64,000 nucleotides of DNA from Thereva unica. Lineage: Eukaryota > Arthropoda > Insecta > Diptera > Therevidae. Shown piece after piece: positions 41,252 through 51,573 of this stretch. A program made the position numbers and the translations under genes. How positions within the stretch are numbered: position 1 is the stretch's first letter; every line of letters begins with the position of its first letter. The notes beneath the pieces are model-generated. The model searched no databases, had not been told where the DNA came from, and worked only from the letters and a program-made list of their open reading frames with translations. The stretch covers positions 61,687,922 through 61,751,921 of the forward strand of contig OX465282.1 in assembly GCA_949987705.1 (NCBI GenBank). The letters are read 5' to 3'.

Positions 41252-43365
41252 TTTTTTTTTATGTGTTAGTGCTAAGCTCAGGAGTCACCCTTTGTACTAC
41301 TAGTCCGTCATGTCATTTGTCACGTCATGGTGCAATGTCTAGCAGTAAGCTTAGTACGGGGGAGGGGTGGGGGGAATAGGTTAAGGATTATAAAGATACG
41401 GGGGGGTATTGAAGAAGGTGGTGATGAACCCTGCCTTTGAACTCTTGGATGTTGTAGGAGCTCGGAAATACCGATTGCGAGAGATTATTCCACAGTCGAG
41501 TTGTTCGATTAACAAACGAATTCATATCTTGTTGAGTGCGTGAAAAAGGGAGTTGCAGGTGCAGGGAATGGGACAAGTGGGCTAATCTGGTGTTGCGGGT
41601 ATAAGATTGCCGTGGAGGCAAAAGAGCGTTTAACTCGGAGGAACAGTCACTGTGATAGTAGCGATAAAATTTTGTCAGTGCTGCTACATTCCTACGGTGG
41701 CTTAGGGGGTCGATGTTGGAGCAAGCGGTATCGTCATTAATTAACTTAAGGGCCTTTTTTGGACCTTATATAACCATGCCAAGGTTGTTATTGGAGCGCC
41801 GCCCCAAATGAGGGAGTTGTATTCGAGAAGAGGCCGAATGTAGGATTTATAAATAACAGCACGGGCCGATGGCTGGAGGAGGAACCTGCACCTCTTAAGA
41901 AATCCCAAGCACTGGGATGCTTGTTTGGCGATTTGGAATATATGGTCATTCCATCGCAAGTCTTTGGCTAATGTCACGCCTAAGATGTGTAGGGATGGGT
42001 CGGCCTTTATTTCTACGTTATCCACTGTCAAGGATGGTGAGGTGTTGATCTTTTTCTTTGAAATAAGACAGTACTTGGTTTTGGAGGGGTTGAATTCGAC
42101 ACGATTCTTTTTTCCCCACTCTATAATAAGTTCAATGTCGTTCTTAATAGAGTTGAACATTAGTTCACGATCATCAAGACAGGATCTGGCATGTGTCTGT
42201 CTTGTATCGAAGCTGTACGAGTAACGTAAAGTACCGTCGTCAGCGAAGCTGAGAAGTGGGTTGGAGGGATTGAAAGAAGGTCATTTATAAAGATGAGAAA
42301 TAGGGCCGGTGATAAAATTGACCCCTGGGGGACCCCCGCAGAGATGGGGTGAGATTCAGATTTGACGCCATCCAAAACTACCTTAATTGAACGGCCGGAG
42401 AGGAAACTCTCAACCCACTTATACAGAAGCGAGTTTATTCCAATAGCTTTGAGTTTAGCTAACAAGGCTGAGTGCCATACTCTATCAAAAGCCTTGGAGA
42501 TATCTAAAGCAACCAAACTAGATTCACCAGATCCATGCAAACTTCGGTTGAGGTGTTCTGTAAGGCAGACTAAAAGATCAGGAGTGGATCTTTTTTGTCG
42601 GAAGCCGTATTGTTTGTCGTTTATAAGTTGGTTGGATTCTAGGTATCCCATTAGCTTTTTGTTAATTATCGTCTCCATGGTTTTGGAGAGGATAGAAGTG
42701 ATTGCTATTGGGCGGTAGTTGGAGGGAAGGCTGGAGTTACCTTTTTTCGGTATTGGCTGCACATGAGCAAGTTTCCAAGAGTCTGGGTAAACTCCGGAAG
42801 AGTATGATAGGGCAAAAAGTTTGCGCAGAGGTTTAGCCAAAGGTGAGGCGCATTGTTTTAAGACGATAGGGGGTATATTATCGGGTCCAGTGGATTTGTT
42901 GACCTCGAGCTCCTTGAGGCACCTGTACACCTCGCGAGTCCTGAAGAAAACCCTGTCCATTAAATGAGCGCTGTGCTCGAGGACCGGGGGTAGCGTATCA
43001 TTTTGGTGTAGAGAAGAATTTGAAGCAAACAGAGATGCTAATAAATCGGCCTTGGATTTTCTGTCTGTTATCACCTTTTCATCGTGGATGAATGAAGGAG
43101 TTGTGGAGGTGGTGAAATTCTTCTTGATGGAACTTACCAAGGACCAGAAGTTTTTGCTACCAGAGGTTGCATTAGGAGTTTACTTCTCAACTTGCTGTCA
43201 AATGAATTTTTGACATTCCTGATGGTGACTTTACAGGAATTTCTTAGTTTTATATACTCAGCACGGAGCGATTCACTCGGGAAGCTCTTGTAGGCGATGT
43301 TGAGTTTGAAAATAGACATTGCTACTAGAATGGATAAGAGCATATTGGGTATTAATATTTAGTTT
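41252..43365 (-). mobile_element. 5'-truncated LINE (jockey/CR1-like) on the minus strand
   Basis: Flanked by a 13-14-bp near-identical duplication (ATAAAAAGATTTTT at 41238-41251, ATAAAAGATTTTTA at 43366-43379). A poly(A) tail lies on the minus strand at about 41248-41260. Only the end of the endonuclease linker and the RT region remain, about 2.1 kb. There is no RNase H, which fits jockey/CR1-type clades. Confidence 0.85.
41388..43343 (-). pseudogene. LINE ORF2: linker, RT and C-terminal region
   Basis: The minus-strand frames 43343-43134, 43140-42160, 42160-41741 and 41621-41388 are consecutive parts of one protein. RT motifs are NKSTGPDNIPPIVLK, QPIPKKGNSSLPSNYRPIAI, VALDISKAFDRVWH and ISAGVPQGSILSPALF. 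The catalytic FADD block sits near 42235-42250 in a different frame from what precedes it, so there is a frame change just before the active site. The thumb (HILGVTLAKDLRWNDHI) and a Tyr/Arg-rich tail follow. It is inactive because of the frame changes and 5' truncation. Confidence 0.85.
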
Positions 43366-43379
43366 ATAAAAGATTTTTA

Positions 43380-43696
43380 AATATACATATATACTCTTGG
43401 AATGATCCAATTAAGAAAGAAACATTCAGCACAATTCTTAAAGGATGAAATATTAAAGTGTTTAAGTGAATTCAATATCGATATCACGCAAATATATTCT
43501 AATACCACAGACAACGGGGTAAATGTTTCGAAAGCTTCGAAACTACTACAAGAACTTCAAGAGGAAATTCAAGGACATTTCAACAATGATGACGCAGCCT
43601 CTACAAATAATAGTGAAGATGAATATGAAGACATTCATTCCAGATTAACATCTGCATTGGCAGTTGTTAAATGTGCAGCGCATACGCTACAATTAG
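43380..43696 (+). pseudogene. hAT transposase, catalytic middle block
   Basis: This continues after the LINE: MIQLRKKHSAQFLKDEILKC, then YSNTTDNGVNVSKASKLL, the TDNG-type second acidic block of hAT transposases. VKCAAHTLQLAG follows, the conserved CxxH-like block. It ends at the CTGG target site of element D. The frame beyond 43700 is LTR sequence. Confidence 0.85.
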
Positions 43697-43700
43697 CTGG

Positions 43701-44660
43701 TGTTATGATATCCATAACGATATCCATAATATGTTCCTCGAACACATTAATATTCCTTAGAAAACACATTCCCATTAGTCAACAAAAATTAAAAAATTCC
43801 TCTTGAAACAAAATCTCAAATTTCAAGACTCGTAAATTCTTTGCTCAAGTGCAACGCTAAATTCAAACCCTTAAAATTGCATAGTCAACATAAAATCCTA
43901 AATTTATGATAACCACAGCGCGCATGTGCAGCCACACATGCGCAAATCGTAAACCATATCAGGTTACAATGCCTCTAAGAGTTTCAACGTATATTTCAAG
44001 ATAACCAACGGCGTGGGTTATTTTGCTGATAAAGCACGGCTTCCCTCGGCTAGCTGGAAGAAAAGAAATTTAATCAAGTTGAGTTTCGTCCAGACCTTCA
44101 TTCCGAGCAGTTCGGAACCAATTCACTCCGTGCGTTTAGTACGATAATAATTACTCTTTCTTTACTTTTCTTTTGTGTTGAGATAAATGAAAAATCTCTA
44201 AGTTTAAATATAAAATTAATCAATTCACTCCGTGCGTTTAGTGCGATAATAATTATTGTTTCTTTACTTTTCTTTTGTGTTGAGATAAATGTAAAATCTC
44301 TAAGTTTAAATATAAAATTAATCAATTCACTCCGTGCGTTTAATACGATAATAATTATTGTTTCTTTACTTTTCTTTTGTGTTGAGATAAATGTAAAATC
44401 TCTAAGTTTAAATATAAAATTAATCAATTCACTCCGTGCGTTTAGTACGATAATAATTATTGATTCTTTACTTTTCTTTTGTGTTGAGATAAATGTAAAA
44501 TCTCTAAATTAATTTTGAAATTTGAATAAAACTTTTATTACTGTGTACTCCGTACGTTTTTATTGAACTATAAAAGAAAAATTAAGTGTTCTATACCGAA
44601 ACTCCCCGCGGCCGCTCTTCTCCTAAAAGTAGGAAAGCACGGCGGTTCACGGTTATAACA
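43701..44660 (+). repeat. Left LTR of element D, with four 102-bp tandem units
   Basis: 960 bp. The units start at 44121, 44223, 44325 and 44427. Small differences (TAGTAC, TAGTGC, TAATAC; CTCTTTC, TGTTTC, TGATTC) let each be typed, giving the order A B C D. Confidence 0.93.
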
Positions 44661-44662
44661 TT

Positions 44663-44680
44663 TGGTGGCAGCGGTGGGAT
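44663..44680 (+). promoter_or_regulatory. Primer binding site of element D
   Basis: TGGTGGCAGCGGTGGGAT, two bases after the left LTR. This is the complement of a tRNA 3' end, possibly leucine, but I could not check against tRNA sequences. The rest of the leader to 45469 holds no gene. Confidence 0.7.
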
Positions 44681-44700
44681 GAACGAACATCCTTTAACTC

Positions 44701-44892
44701 ACAACTCACCTTGCAGAGGTACCTGCATCCGCAGAGGATCCTGCATATAACTCAACTTTAATTCACAACTCACCTTGCAGAGGTACCTGCATCCGCAGAG
44801 GATCCTGCATATAACTCAACTTTAATTCACAACTCACCTTGCAGAGGTACCTGCATCCGCAGAGGATCCTGCAAATAACTCAACTTTAACTT
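44701..44892 (+). repeat. Three tandem 64-bp copies in the element D leader
   Basis: Starts at 44701, 44765 and 44829. Each contains GCAGAGGTACCTGC and GCAGAGGATCCTGC, two related short hairpins with the palindromic cores AGGTACCT and AGGATCCT. Copies are almost identical. Confidence 0.9.
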
Positions 44893-45469
44893 ACAACGCA
44901 TCTTGTAAAGGCTATTCTTTAAAACTTTAAAAACCCAGCGAAGGCACATCGAAGACTCAGCTTCATCAAACGGACATTGGTGGTGCATCAAGCAACCGCC
45001 GTTAGCAAGTAAGTGCTCTTTGCTAAATTTCCCTTTTCACTTTAAATACATTAATCAACTGAAAATAAAAATATTAAAGAAAATTTTGACACCTAATATT
45101 GATTTAAAAGTGCATGGTGAAATTCAAAAAACTATAGAGATTTTAAAGGAAAATATAACTTGAGACTTCGATAGTGTAAACGAAGAAATTTCTTTTTGTT
45201 CCTTTTCTTGAGACTTTTCGATTTAGCGATTTTTTTTTCTCTTTCTGAGGCGATCACGACATTAATTGATCACAAAAATTTTACCTTTCGTTTAAGTGTG
45301 TCACCCATATGTAGTTTCTTCCGAAGCATACAAAAGCCGAAAAAGGCTCTTTTTATTACAATCCTTTATAAATCCTTGGCGATACGAACAATGTTTTGGT
45401 GAATTTTTTTTTCCTAATCAGGTGCACTGTTCTTATGTGTTAACACGCCCAGTTACTATGGAGTAGCCA

Positions 45470-46690
45470 ATGCCTCCAAAACAAAAACGAGAAAAGGAAG
45501 ATTTTCCCAAATTCGTTTTGAAAAGTTTACTAGATCGATCCCCGACTTACACTCGATCTAGAGCAAGAGCCCTTTCTGAAATTCGACGCCTATTTAAAGA
45601 ATTACCCTTTTTTAACTGTGAAACAAAGATGGAAGTGCAAGTAAAGCTATCCGATATACATAGCTTAGTACCCTCTTTCAATGGAAACCCTGCCGATCTT
45701 CCCAAATTCCTCACGTGTTGCGATTTAATATTTACCTCTTCGACATCGGAAGCAGACGCAAAATTGTTTCTAAACGTTATAAAAACCCGTCTGGAGGGAC
45801 CTGCGTTCGAGCTAATTGAATACCAGACATATAATACATGGGACCAATTAAAAGGGGATTTAAGAGCAAACTTCAAGGAAGCAAAATCACGTTCCTTGAT
45901 TCAAAATGAATTACGCAAAGTTGTACAAGGCCCTAGAGAAACTGTACAAGAATACGGACAGCGTCTTTCTCAAATGTTAACTTCACTAAACTCCATCACT
46001 TACTCCACTGTACCAGATGCAGGTGCAAGAACGTATTTAATACAAGAAAACAATGATTTGACGGTTCGAACTTTTGAAGACGGCCTGTTGAGTAATAATC
46101 TAAAAATATTAGTAAAAGCCAAAGGCGAAACTACACTTCGAGACTCTATCGCATATGCAATCGATCAGAGTCTGCGTATGCCCTCGTACTCCTACCCAAA
46201 CAAAAACAATGGAAACTCTTCGAAACCACTGCCTATCTGTTCCTTCTGTAAAAAAAAGGGACACACACAAGATAACTGCTACACTAGATTAAATAGGTTG
46301 CACTTCACTCCTCGACCCCAAAACCAGATGATATGCTCCTACTGCCAAAAACCAAACCACTCTTACGCCAACTGTCGGTCAAGGTTAGCGCAGAATGGGC
46401 AGCCAAAGTTTAATGGTAACGATAGACAACCTCCTCCTAGACAAAACTTTCATTTGTCACGAAACCCGAGAGTCCGACAAAATAACTCTGGTAACGGATG
46501 GAGACAAGCAGAAGAACAGGGACAAAGAGTACAATACGCACAAAGACGGCCCAGGGTACACTACTCCAATGACACCATGTTAGAAATCCCTGCCAGGAAC
46601 GACATCGAGTCGGAAAACGGGGAAACCCGGGAGGAATTGGTCGGCCATCCTTCTCGCATCCAAGTAGCAGCCGACATACACGGAAATTAG
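45470..46690 (+). CDS. gag: gag of element D
   Basis: 406 residues. The first third is basic, with many Arg/Lys. The middle is a capsid-like helical region (VPSFNGNPADLPKFLTCCDL, AFELIEYQTYNTWDQLKGDL, SRSLIQNELRKVVQG). Two CCHC zinc knuckles follow: CSFCKKKGHTQDNC (about residue 257) and CSYCQKPNHSYANC (about residue 288). The tail is rich in Gln, Arg and Asn. It assembles the particle and packages RNA. The frame is intact, with a plausible ATG (GCCAATGCC). pol begins 42 bases after the stop, in another frame, so pol expression would need frameshifting, reinitiation or a separate RNA. Confidence 0.9.
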   Translation: MPPKQKREKEDFPKFVLKSLLDRSPTYTRSRARALSEIRRLFKELPFFNCETKMEVQVKLSDIHSLVPSFNGNPADLPKFLTCCDLIFTSSTSEADAKLFLNVIKTRLEGPAFELIEYQTYNTWDQLKGDLRANFKEAKSRSLIQNELRKVVQGPRETVQEYGQRLSQMLTSLNSITYSTVPDAGARTYLIQENNDLTVRTFEDGLLSNNLKILVKAKGETTLRDSIAYAIDQSLRMPSYSYPNKNNGNSSKPLPICSFCKKKGHTQDNCYTRLNRLHFTPRPQNQMICSYCQKPNHSYANCRSRLAQNGQPKFNGNDRQPPPRQNFHLSRNPRVRQNNSGNGWRQAEEQGQRVQYAQRRPRVHYSNDTMLEIPARNDIESENGETREELVGHPSRIQVAADIHGN

Positions 46691-46731
46691 GAAGCAGTTG
46701 CTCCAATTCCCGCATTATAGTCAAAATTTCA

Positions 46732-49557
46732 ATGTGTATTACCAAACAAGGACCTTCAATCTGCGTTCCTTTCTCCCCGTCTAGAAAATCTTATACCACG
46801 TTCCTTATAGATTCGGGATCTGAATTTAGCTTAATTAAAAACTCCCTCACTTACAACACTAATCTTTTGCCAAGAGACTCCACAGTAGACACTAAATGTA
46901 CCATATATAACCTGTTTGGGGAATCAGCGCCCAGTCTGGGATGTGTCAATGGTAAATTCATACTTAATGAAGGCGAGAAAGAAGTTCTAATAAACCACAT
47001 GTTCCAATTGGTTCCAGATGAAGTAAACTTAAACTATGACGGCCTCATAGGAAACGATTTTATAAATAAATATAAATTCGAAATAGACTACGAAGAAAAG
47101 ACTGTAAAAATAAAAATTGATAAAAACATGGCAGACGACAGAAATAATAGACGGATTGAAAACAGGGGGAATACAAGCTCTTTCCCAAGACCTGAATCAA
47201 CCGGAGTATATTCTCTTCGTAATCGCCATGACATTGTAGAAGGAAATGAAATTCAAGGAACGAATGAACCAATAAAGCAAGAAAAGGAAAAATTAATAAA
47301 AATTAACAAAGAAGAAAGGGTTAACGAAGAAAAATTGCGCATACCTACAACAAATAATGAATCTCCTAATTCTAGTAGCAATAAGGTAAATATAGTAACA
47401 AACCCTAACGTTCTTGGGGAAAATTCACGTAGTACAAAATATGGCTCCGTTGTGGGAGAAGACGAAATACTAACGATTAACGAACCTTGTCTAGAGGATA
47501 ATTATGTAGAAAATTATAATTTAAAAAGAGAAATTACTTTGCCAGCGAGAAGTGAAGTCATAATCGAAGTTCCTATTAGGGAAAAACAAGATGTAGTTCT
47601 ACGGAACAAAGAGGTTTATCCTGGAATTTATGTGGCTAGTGTGCTTGCAAGGCCTGAAGATTGCGTCGCCAAAGTGTTGATGCTGAATACTAACGAATTA
47701 GACTCAAAACTTAATACTGAAGAAATGAATTTAGAATGGGATAGTTTAGATAAATTTAATGTTATAGAAAGCCAAGGGAAGGATTTAGTAAGAAATCGAT
47801 TAGTAGAATTAGCAAAATTGATCAAATTGGATCACTGCAATCCGGAAGAATGTTCCTCCATTACTGATATATGTAGGGAATACAATGATCTCTTCCATTT
47901 AGAGGGTGATGTCCTGACGTATACAGAAACAACAACTCATAAAATATTAACGGAATCTGGTAAGGGACCCATTTTCACTAGACCCTACAGGTTACCTGAA
48001 GCTCAGAAACAAGAAGTACATAAACAGGTAGATGAAATGTTAGAGGATGGCATCATACGACACAGTTACAGTCCGTGGAATTCACCGCTCCTACTAGTAC
48101 CAAAAAAGGCGAATGACTCTGGTCAAAAGCGCTGGAGAGTGGTGGTGGATTTTCGTAAACTCAATGACGTGACTGTGGGCGATGCGTATCCCCTACCAAA
48201 CATAACAGATATCCTGGATCAACTTGGTAGAGCAAAATATTTCAGTACCCTGGACTTGGCAAGTGGCTTCCATCAGATCTTGGTAGATAGAAACGATAAG
48301 GAAAAAACAGCGTTCAGTACTCCTTTCGGTCATTTTGAGTACAACCGAATGCCGTTTGGATTACGGAATGCTCCGGCAACGTTCCAGCGGCTGATGAACA
48401 ATGTGTTGATGGGTTTGCAAGGCATCCACTGCTTCGTATACGTGGATGACATAGTAATTTATGGATATGATTTGCACGATCATAACCAAAAGCTAATGAA
48501 AGTATTCGAACGTTTAAGAAATCACAACTTGAAATTGCAGCCGGACAAGTGTCATTTCATTAAGAAAGAACTTGCTTATTTAGGACATGTAATTTCTGAG
48601 AATGGATTAATGCCTGACCCGGCAAAAATAACAGCGGTCAAAACATACCCTATACCTAAAAAGGAGAAGGACATCAAGGCGTTCTTAGGTTTTGTTGGCT
48701 ATTATAGGCGATTTATACCCGACTTCTCAAAACTTGCCAAGCCACTCACAAATCTCCTAAAGAAAGATGTTCCGTTTAAGTGGGACGCCCTATGCGATGA
48801 AGCATTCGTAAAATTAAAACAAAAATTAATAGAGAAACCAATTCTATCGTATCCTGACTTCACGAGGGAATTTCTAGTGACGACTGACGCTAGCGACGTC
48901 GCACTGGGCGCGGTCCTGTCTCAAGGAGAAATTGGACGGGACAAGCCCATCTGTTATGCTAGTCGCACACTGAACAAAGCAGAAGCTAAATACTCCACAA
49001 CGGAAAAAGAATTACTGGCTATCGTGTATGCAGTAAAGCAGTTCCGACCTTATATCTACGGGCAGAGCTTTACTATCATCACGGATCACCGTCCCCTCCA
49101 ATGGCTAATGAATTTAAAGGAACCATCGTCCAGGTTGATGAGATGGAAAATCCTCTTAGAAGAGTACGATTACAAAATAAAATACAAACCGGGAAAGCAA
49201 AATGCGAACGCAGACGCCCTAAGCAGGATACAAGTGGAGCAACAGGAAAACAAGACCGGAATCGTAGGAATTCTCACCAGAAGCAAAGCAAGGCAGGCAC
49301 AAGAGAGCGAAGGCCGCTCGCCAACATCCAATATTCAAGCCGAAACTCATATACAACCGTCTGAGGAGGAAACAAACTTCAAACTCACTGAAATAACAGG
49401 AACCTTACACACACTAAATAATATAAAAACTAAAATCTACGTACTACCCTTAATCGAAAGCCGTGAAGAGGCATATCTAAAGAAACTATTTGGCAGTACC
49501 GAATCCTTCCAACCAAAAATATCTCATACTAAAGGGATTTCTTCCCTTACGCACTGA
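46732..49557 (+). CDS. pol: pol of element D: protease, RT, RNase H
   Basis: 941 residues. The protease site is FLIDSGSEFSLI (Asp27), a DSG variant. A long charged linker follows. RT has [38 protein letters not shown] and YVDD near residue 570. The connection domain reads FLGFVGYYRRFIPDF. RNase H has VTTDASDVALGAVLS, STTEKELLAIVYAVK, TDHRPLQWL and NANADALSRI. All catalytic residues are present. The frame ends at 49557 after a short tail; integrase continues in the next frame from 49490, so a single frame change separates them. Confidence 0.92.
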   Translation: MCITKQGPSICVPFSPSRKSYTTFLIDSGSEFSLIKNSLTYNTNLLPRDSTVDTKCTIYNLFGESAPSLGCVNGKFILNEGEKEVLINHMFQLVPDEVNLNYDGLIGNDFINKYKFEIDYEEKTVKIKIDKNMADDRNNRRIENRGNTSSFPRPESTGVYSLRNRHDIVEGNEIQGTNEPIKQEKEKLIKINKEERVNEEKLRIPTTNNESPNSSSNKVNIVTNPNVLGENSRSTKYGSVVGEDEILTINEPCLEDNYVENYNLKREITLPARSEVIIEVPIREKQDVVLRNKEVYPGIYVASVLARPEDCVAKVLMLNTNELDSKLNTEEMNLEWDSLDKFNVIESQGKDLVRNRLVELAKLIKLDHCNPEECSSITDICREYNDLFHLEGDVLTYTETTTHKILTESGKGPIFTRPYRLPEAQKQEVHKQVDEMLEDGIIRHSYSPWNSPLLLVPKKANDSGQKRWRVVVDFRKLNDVTVGDAYPLPNITDILDQLGRAKYFSTLDLASGFHQILVDRNDKEKTAFSTPFGHFEYNRMPFGLRNAPATFQRLMNNVLMGLQGIHCFVYVDDIVIYGYDLHDHNQKLMKVFERLRNHNLKLQPDKCHFIKKELAYLGHVISENGLMPDPAKITAVKTYPIPKKEKDIKAFLGFVGYYRRFIPDFSKLAKPLTNLLKKDVPFKWDALCDEAFVKLKQKLIEKPILSYPDFTREFLVTTDASDVALGAVLSQGEIGRDKPICYASRTLNKAEAKYSTTEKELLAIVYAVKQFRPYIYGQSFTIITDHRPLQWLMNLKEPSSRLMRWKILLEEYDYKIKYKPGKQNANADALSRIQVEQQENKTGIVGILTRSKARQAQESEGRSPTSNIQAETHIQPSEEETNFKLTEITGTLHTLNNIKTKIYVLPLIESREEAYLKKLFGSTESFQPKISHTKGISSLTH

Positions 49558-50803
49558 GAAGGACTATAACAGTCTAAAATCATCACTAACCAAGCTACTA
49601 GAATACGCACAGAACAATAATATGGATAGCATACATATCTCAGTTCCTAACCTGGGACTGGCCGCTACTAATGAGATAAAAACTCTCCTATCGGAATGCT
49701 TTCAAGATAATAACATCCATGTATATTTGTATACGGACGTTAGACAACTACTTACGGACCCGAATGACATAATTAATGTTCTGAGAGAATACCATAACGA
49801 CATTTTCGGTGGTCACCAGGGTGTAACCAGAACCTTAAAAAGGATAAAACTGAATTTCTATTGGCCTGACATGATAAAGGACGTAAAAAATCATATTTCA
49901 AAATGCGCCTCATGCCAGAAGAACAAGCTATGTAAGCAACCACCTATACCCATGAGGATAACTAGCACCAGCTCTAGGCCATTTGAGAGGGTGGCGCTAG
50001 ACATCGTAGGCCCCCTTCCTTGCTCTTATGAAGGAAATAAATATATATTGACCTTTCAGGACGACCTGACTAAATTCTCTATAGCCGTACCATTGGAAAA
50101 TATGGAAGCCCATACGGTCGCAGAATCATTCGTTAAAAATATCGTGTGCCTACACGGAATTCCAGAATCTCTTCTCACTGACCAAGGTAGCAATTTCCTT
50201 AGTAAGCTATCAACAGAGGTATTCAAATTGTTGAAAATCCGCAAACTTCAAACTACTGCCTACCATCCACAAACAAATGGGGCCTTAGAAAGAAGTCATC
50301 GAACGCTGGCAGAATATTTGCGGCACTACGTAGATAAAGACCCGCTCACTTGGGACTCCTGGACTTCTTATGCCATTTTTGTGTACAACACTACCCCTCA
50401 TACGGCTACCAATTACAGCCCATACGAACTTCTATACGGATTCCCGCCTAAAATCCCGAGTACACTCAAACTCACACCACAAATTACTTACAATTATGAA
50501 AACTATGCCTCTGAACTTAAAGCTCGCTTACAACATGGTTATAAGTGCGCTAAAGAATTTATAATGAAACAAAAGGAGAAATCCAAAGTGTATTACGATA
50601 GTCGGTCCCGTGAAAAACAATTCCATGTAGGAGATAAAGTACTTTTGAGAAATCACATGCGGAAAAATAAATTCTCTTCGCTATGGGAAGGTCCTTATGA
50701 AATAACATGCATTAATTCAACCGAAAATTCTACTATTGAAGTCGGAAGAAAGCAAAAAGTAGTACACAACAACGATATTAAACCATACATGGAGTCTCTC
50801 TAA
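49490..50803 (+). CDS. pol: pol of element D: integrase part
   Basis: Open from 49490 to 50803 in the frame after the RNase H part. The first Met is not a natural start; this is the end of pol. Integrase has the zinc site (REYHNDIFGGHQG, CASCQKNK), Asp in ALDIVGPLP, Asp in LLTDQGSNF and Glu in NGALERSHR, then the C-terminal GDKVLLRNHMRKNKF and LWEGPYEI. It ends with HNNDIKPYMESL and has no extra domain. A partly repeated copy of the last 30 or so bases follows at 50845-50909. The stretch from there to 51573 has no gene. Confidence 0.9.
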   Translation: MAVPNPSNQKYLILKGFLPLRTEKDYNSLKSSLTKLLEYAQNNNMDSIHISVPNLGLAATNEIKTLLSECFQDNNIHVYLYTDVRQLLTDPNDIINVLREYHNDIFGGHQGVTRTLKRIKLNFYWPDMIKDVKNHISKCASCQKNKLCKQPPIPMRITSTSSRPFERVALDIVGPLPCSYEGNKYILTFQDDLTKFSIAVPLENMEAHTVAESFVKNIVCLHGIPESLLTDQGSNFLSKLSTEVFKLLKIRKLQTTAYHPQTNGALERSHRTLAEYLRHYVDKDPLTWDSWTSYAIFVYNTTPHTATNYSPYELLYGFPPKIPSTLKLTPQITYNYENYASELKARLQHGYKCAKEFIMKQKEKSKVYYDSRSREKQFHVGDKVLLRNHMRKNKFSSLWEGPYEITCINSTENSTIEVGRKQKVVHNNDIKPYMESL

Positions 50804-51573
50804 CTCGAAACCCATCTAAATCATAGATTACACTGTCACTTCCACTATTGAAGTGGGAAGATAACAAAGGGTGGTACACAATAATGATATCAAACCATAT
50901 ATGGAGTAACCGCCCTCCACTCTCTTTTCTATCTTTTTAGTTATTTCAAAGTAGTTAACGTAAGACGTAAGTTTGAAAACGTCAAAAGAAACTTTTACAT
51001 ATCACGACAATTCTCTTTACTTTTATATCTTTTTGAATTCGGTCCCAGAATGATAACAACCGAAAACATAACCTAAATCAAAACTTCTTGAAAATACACC
51101 TCACATCTTACGCAAGCAAAACTACCCCTTATCTCTAGTATAAATCTGCTCGATTCTTTAATTTTGGTAGTCATAATTCTTCTACTACTGAGACTTTAAA
51201 TTCACTTTCCATTAATTGGACAAACTAAGATACATAGACTCCTACCTCTTGACTTGAGGATGATCACAAGCACCAAAACTAAATGCATCCAGATATCTAA
51301 AGTTATTCCCATCTCATTTAATTTAAAAATTTTTGCTCTCAAGCGACGATTCCTCTCTCCTTAGTACGGACGTAGCTCTAACTTAGCCAACTTAATCCCT
51401 CGTCTGGGAAATACTGGTACAAGCCCACATAGTCACATTACATCGTCTTATTAGGACTACCTAGGGACGAAGTTACCCACACCTTTTCACGATCCAAATC
51501 TTGATAAAGATCCTTTCATTTTGAATTAACATTCTTAATTCTAACACACAAACATTTCGCACTCTTTCAGACC

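Noticed and set aside
44098..44427. Long minus-strand open frame with repeated INFIFKLRDFTFISTQ
   Set aside because: It is the 102-bp LTR tandem repeat read backwards; 102 is divisible by 3, so the frame stays open by arithmetic.
44701..44892. Possible CRISPR array
   Set aside because: The 64-bp units are directly adjacent with no variable spacers, in an insect retroelement leader.
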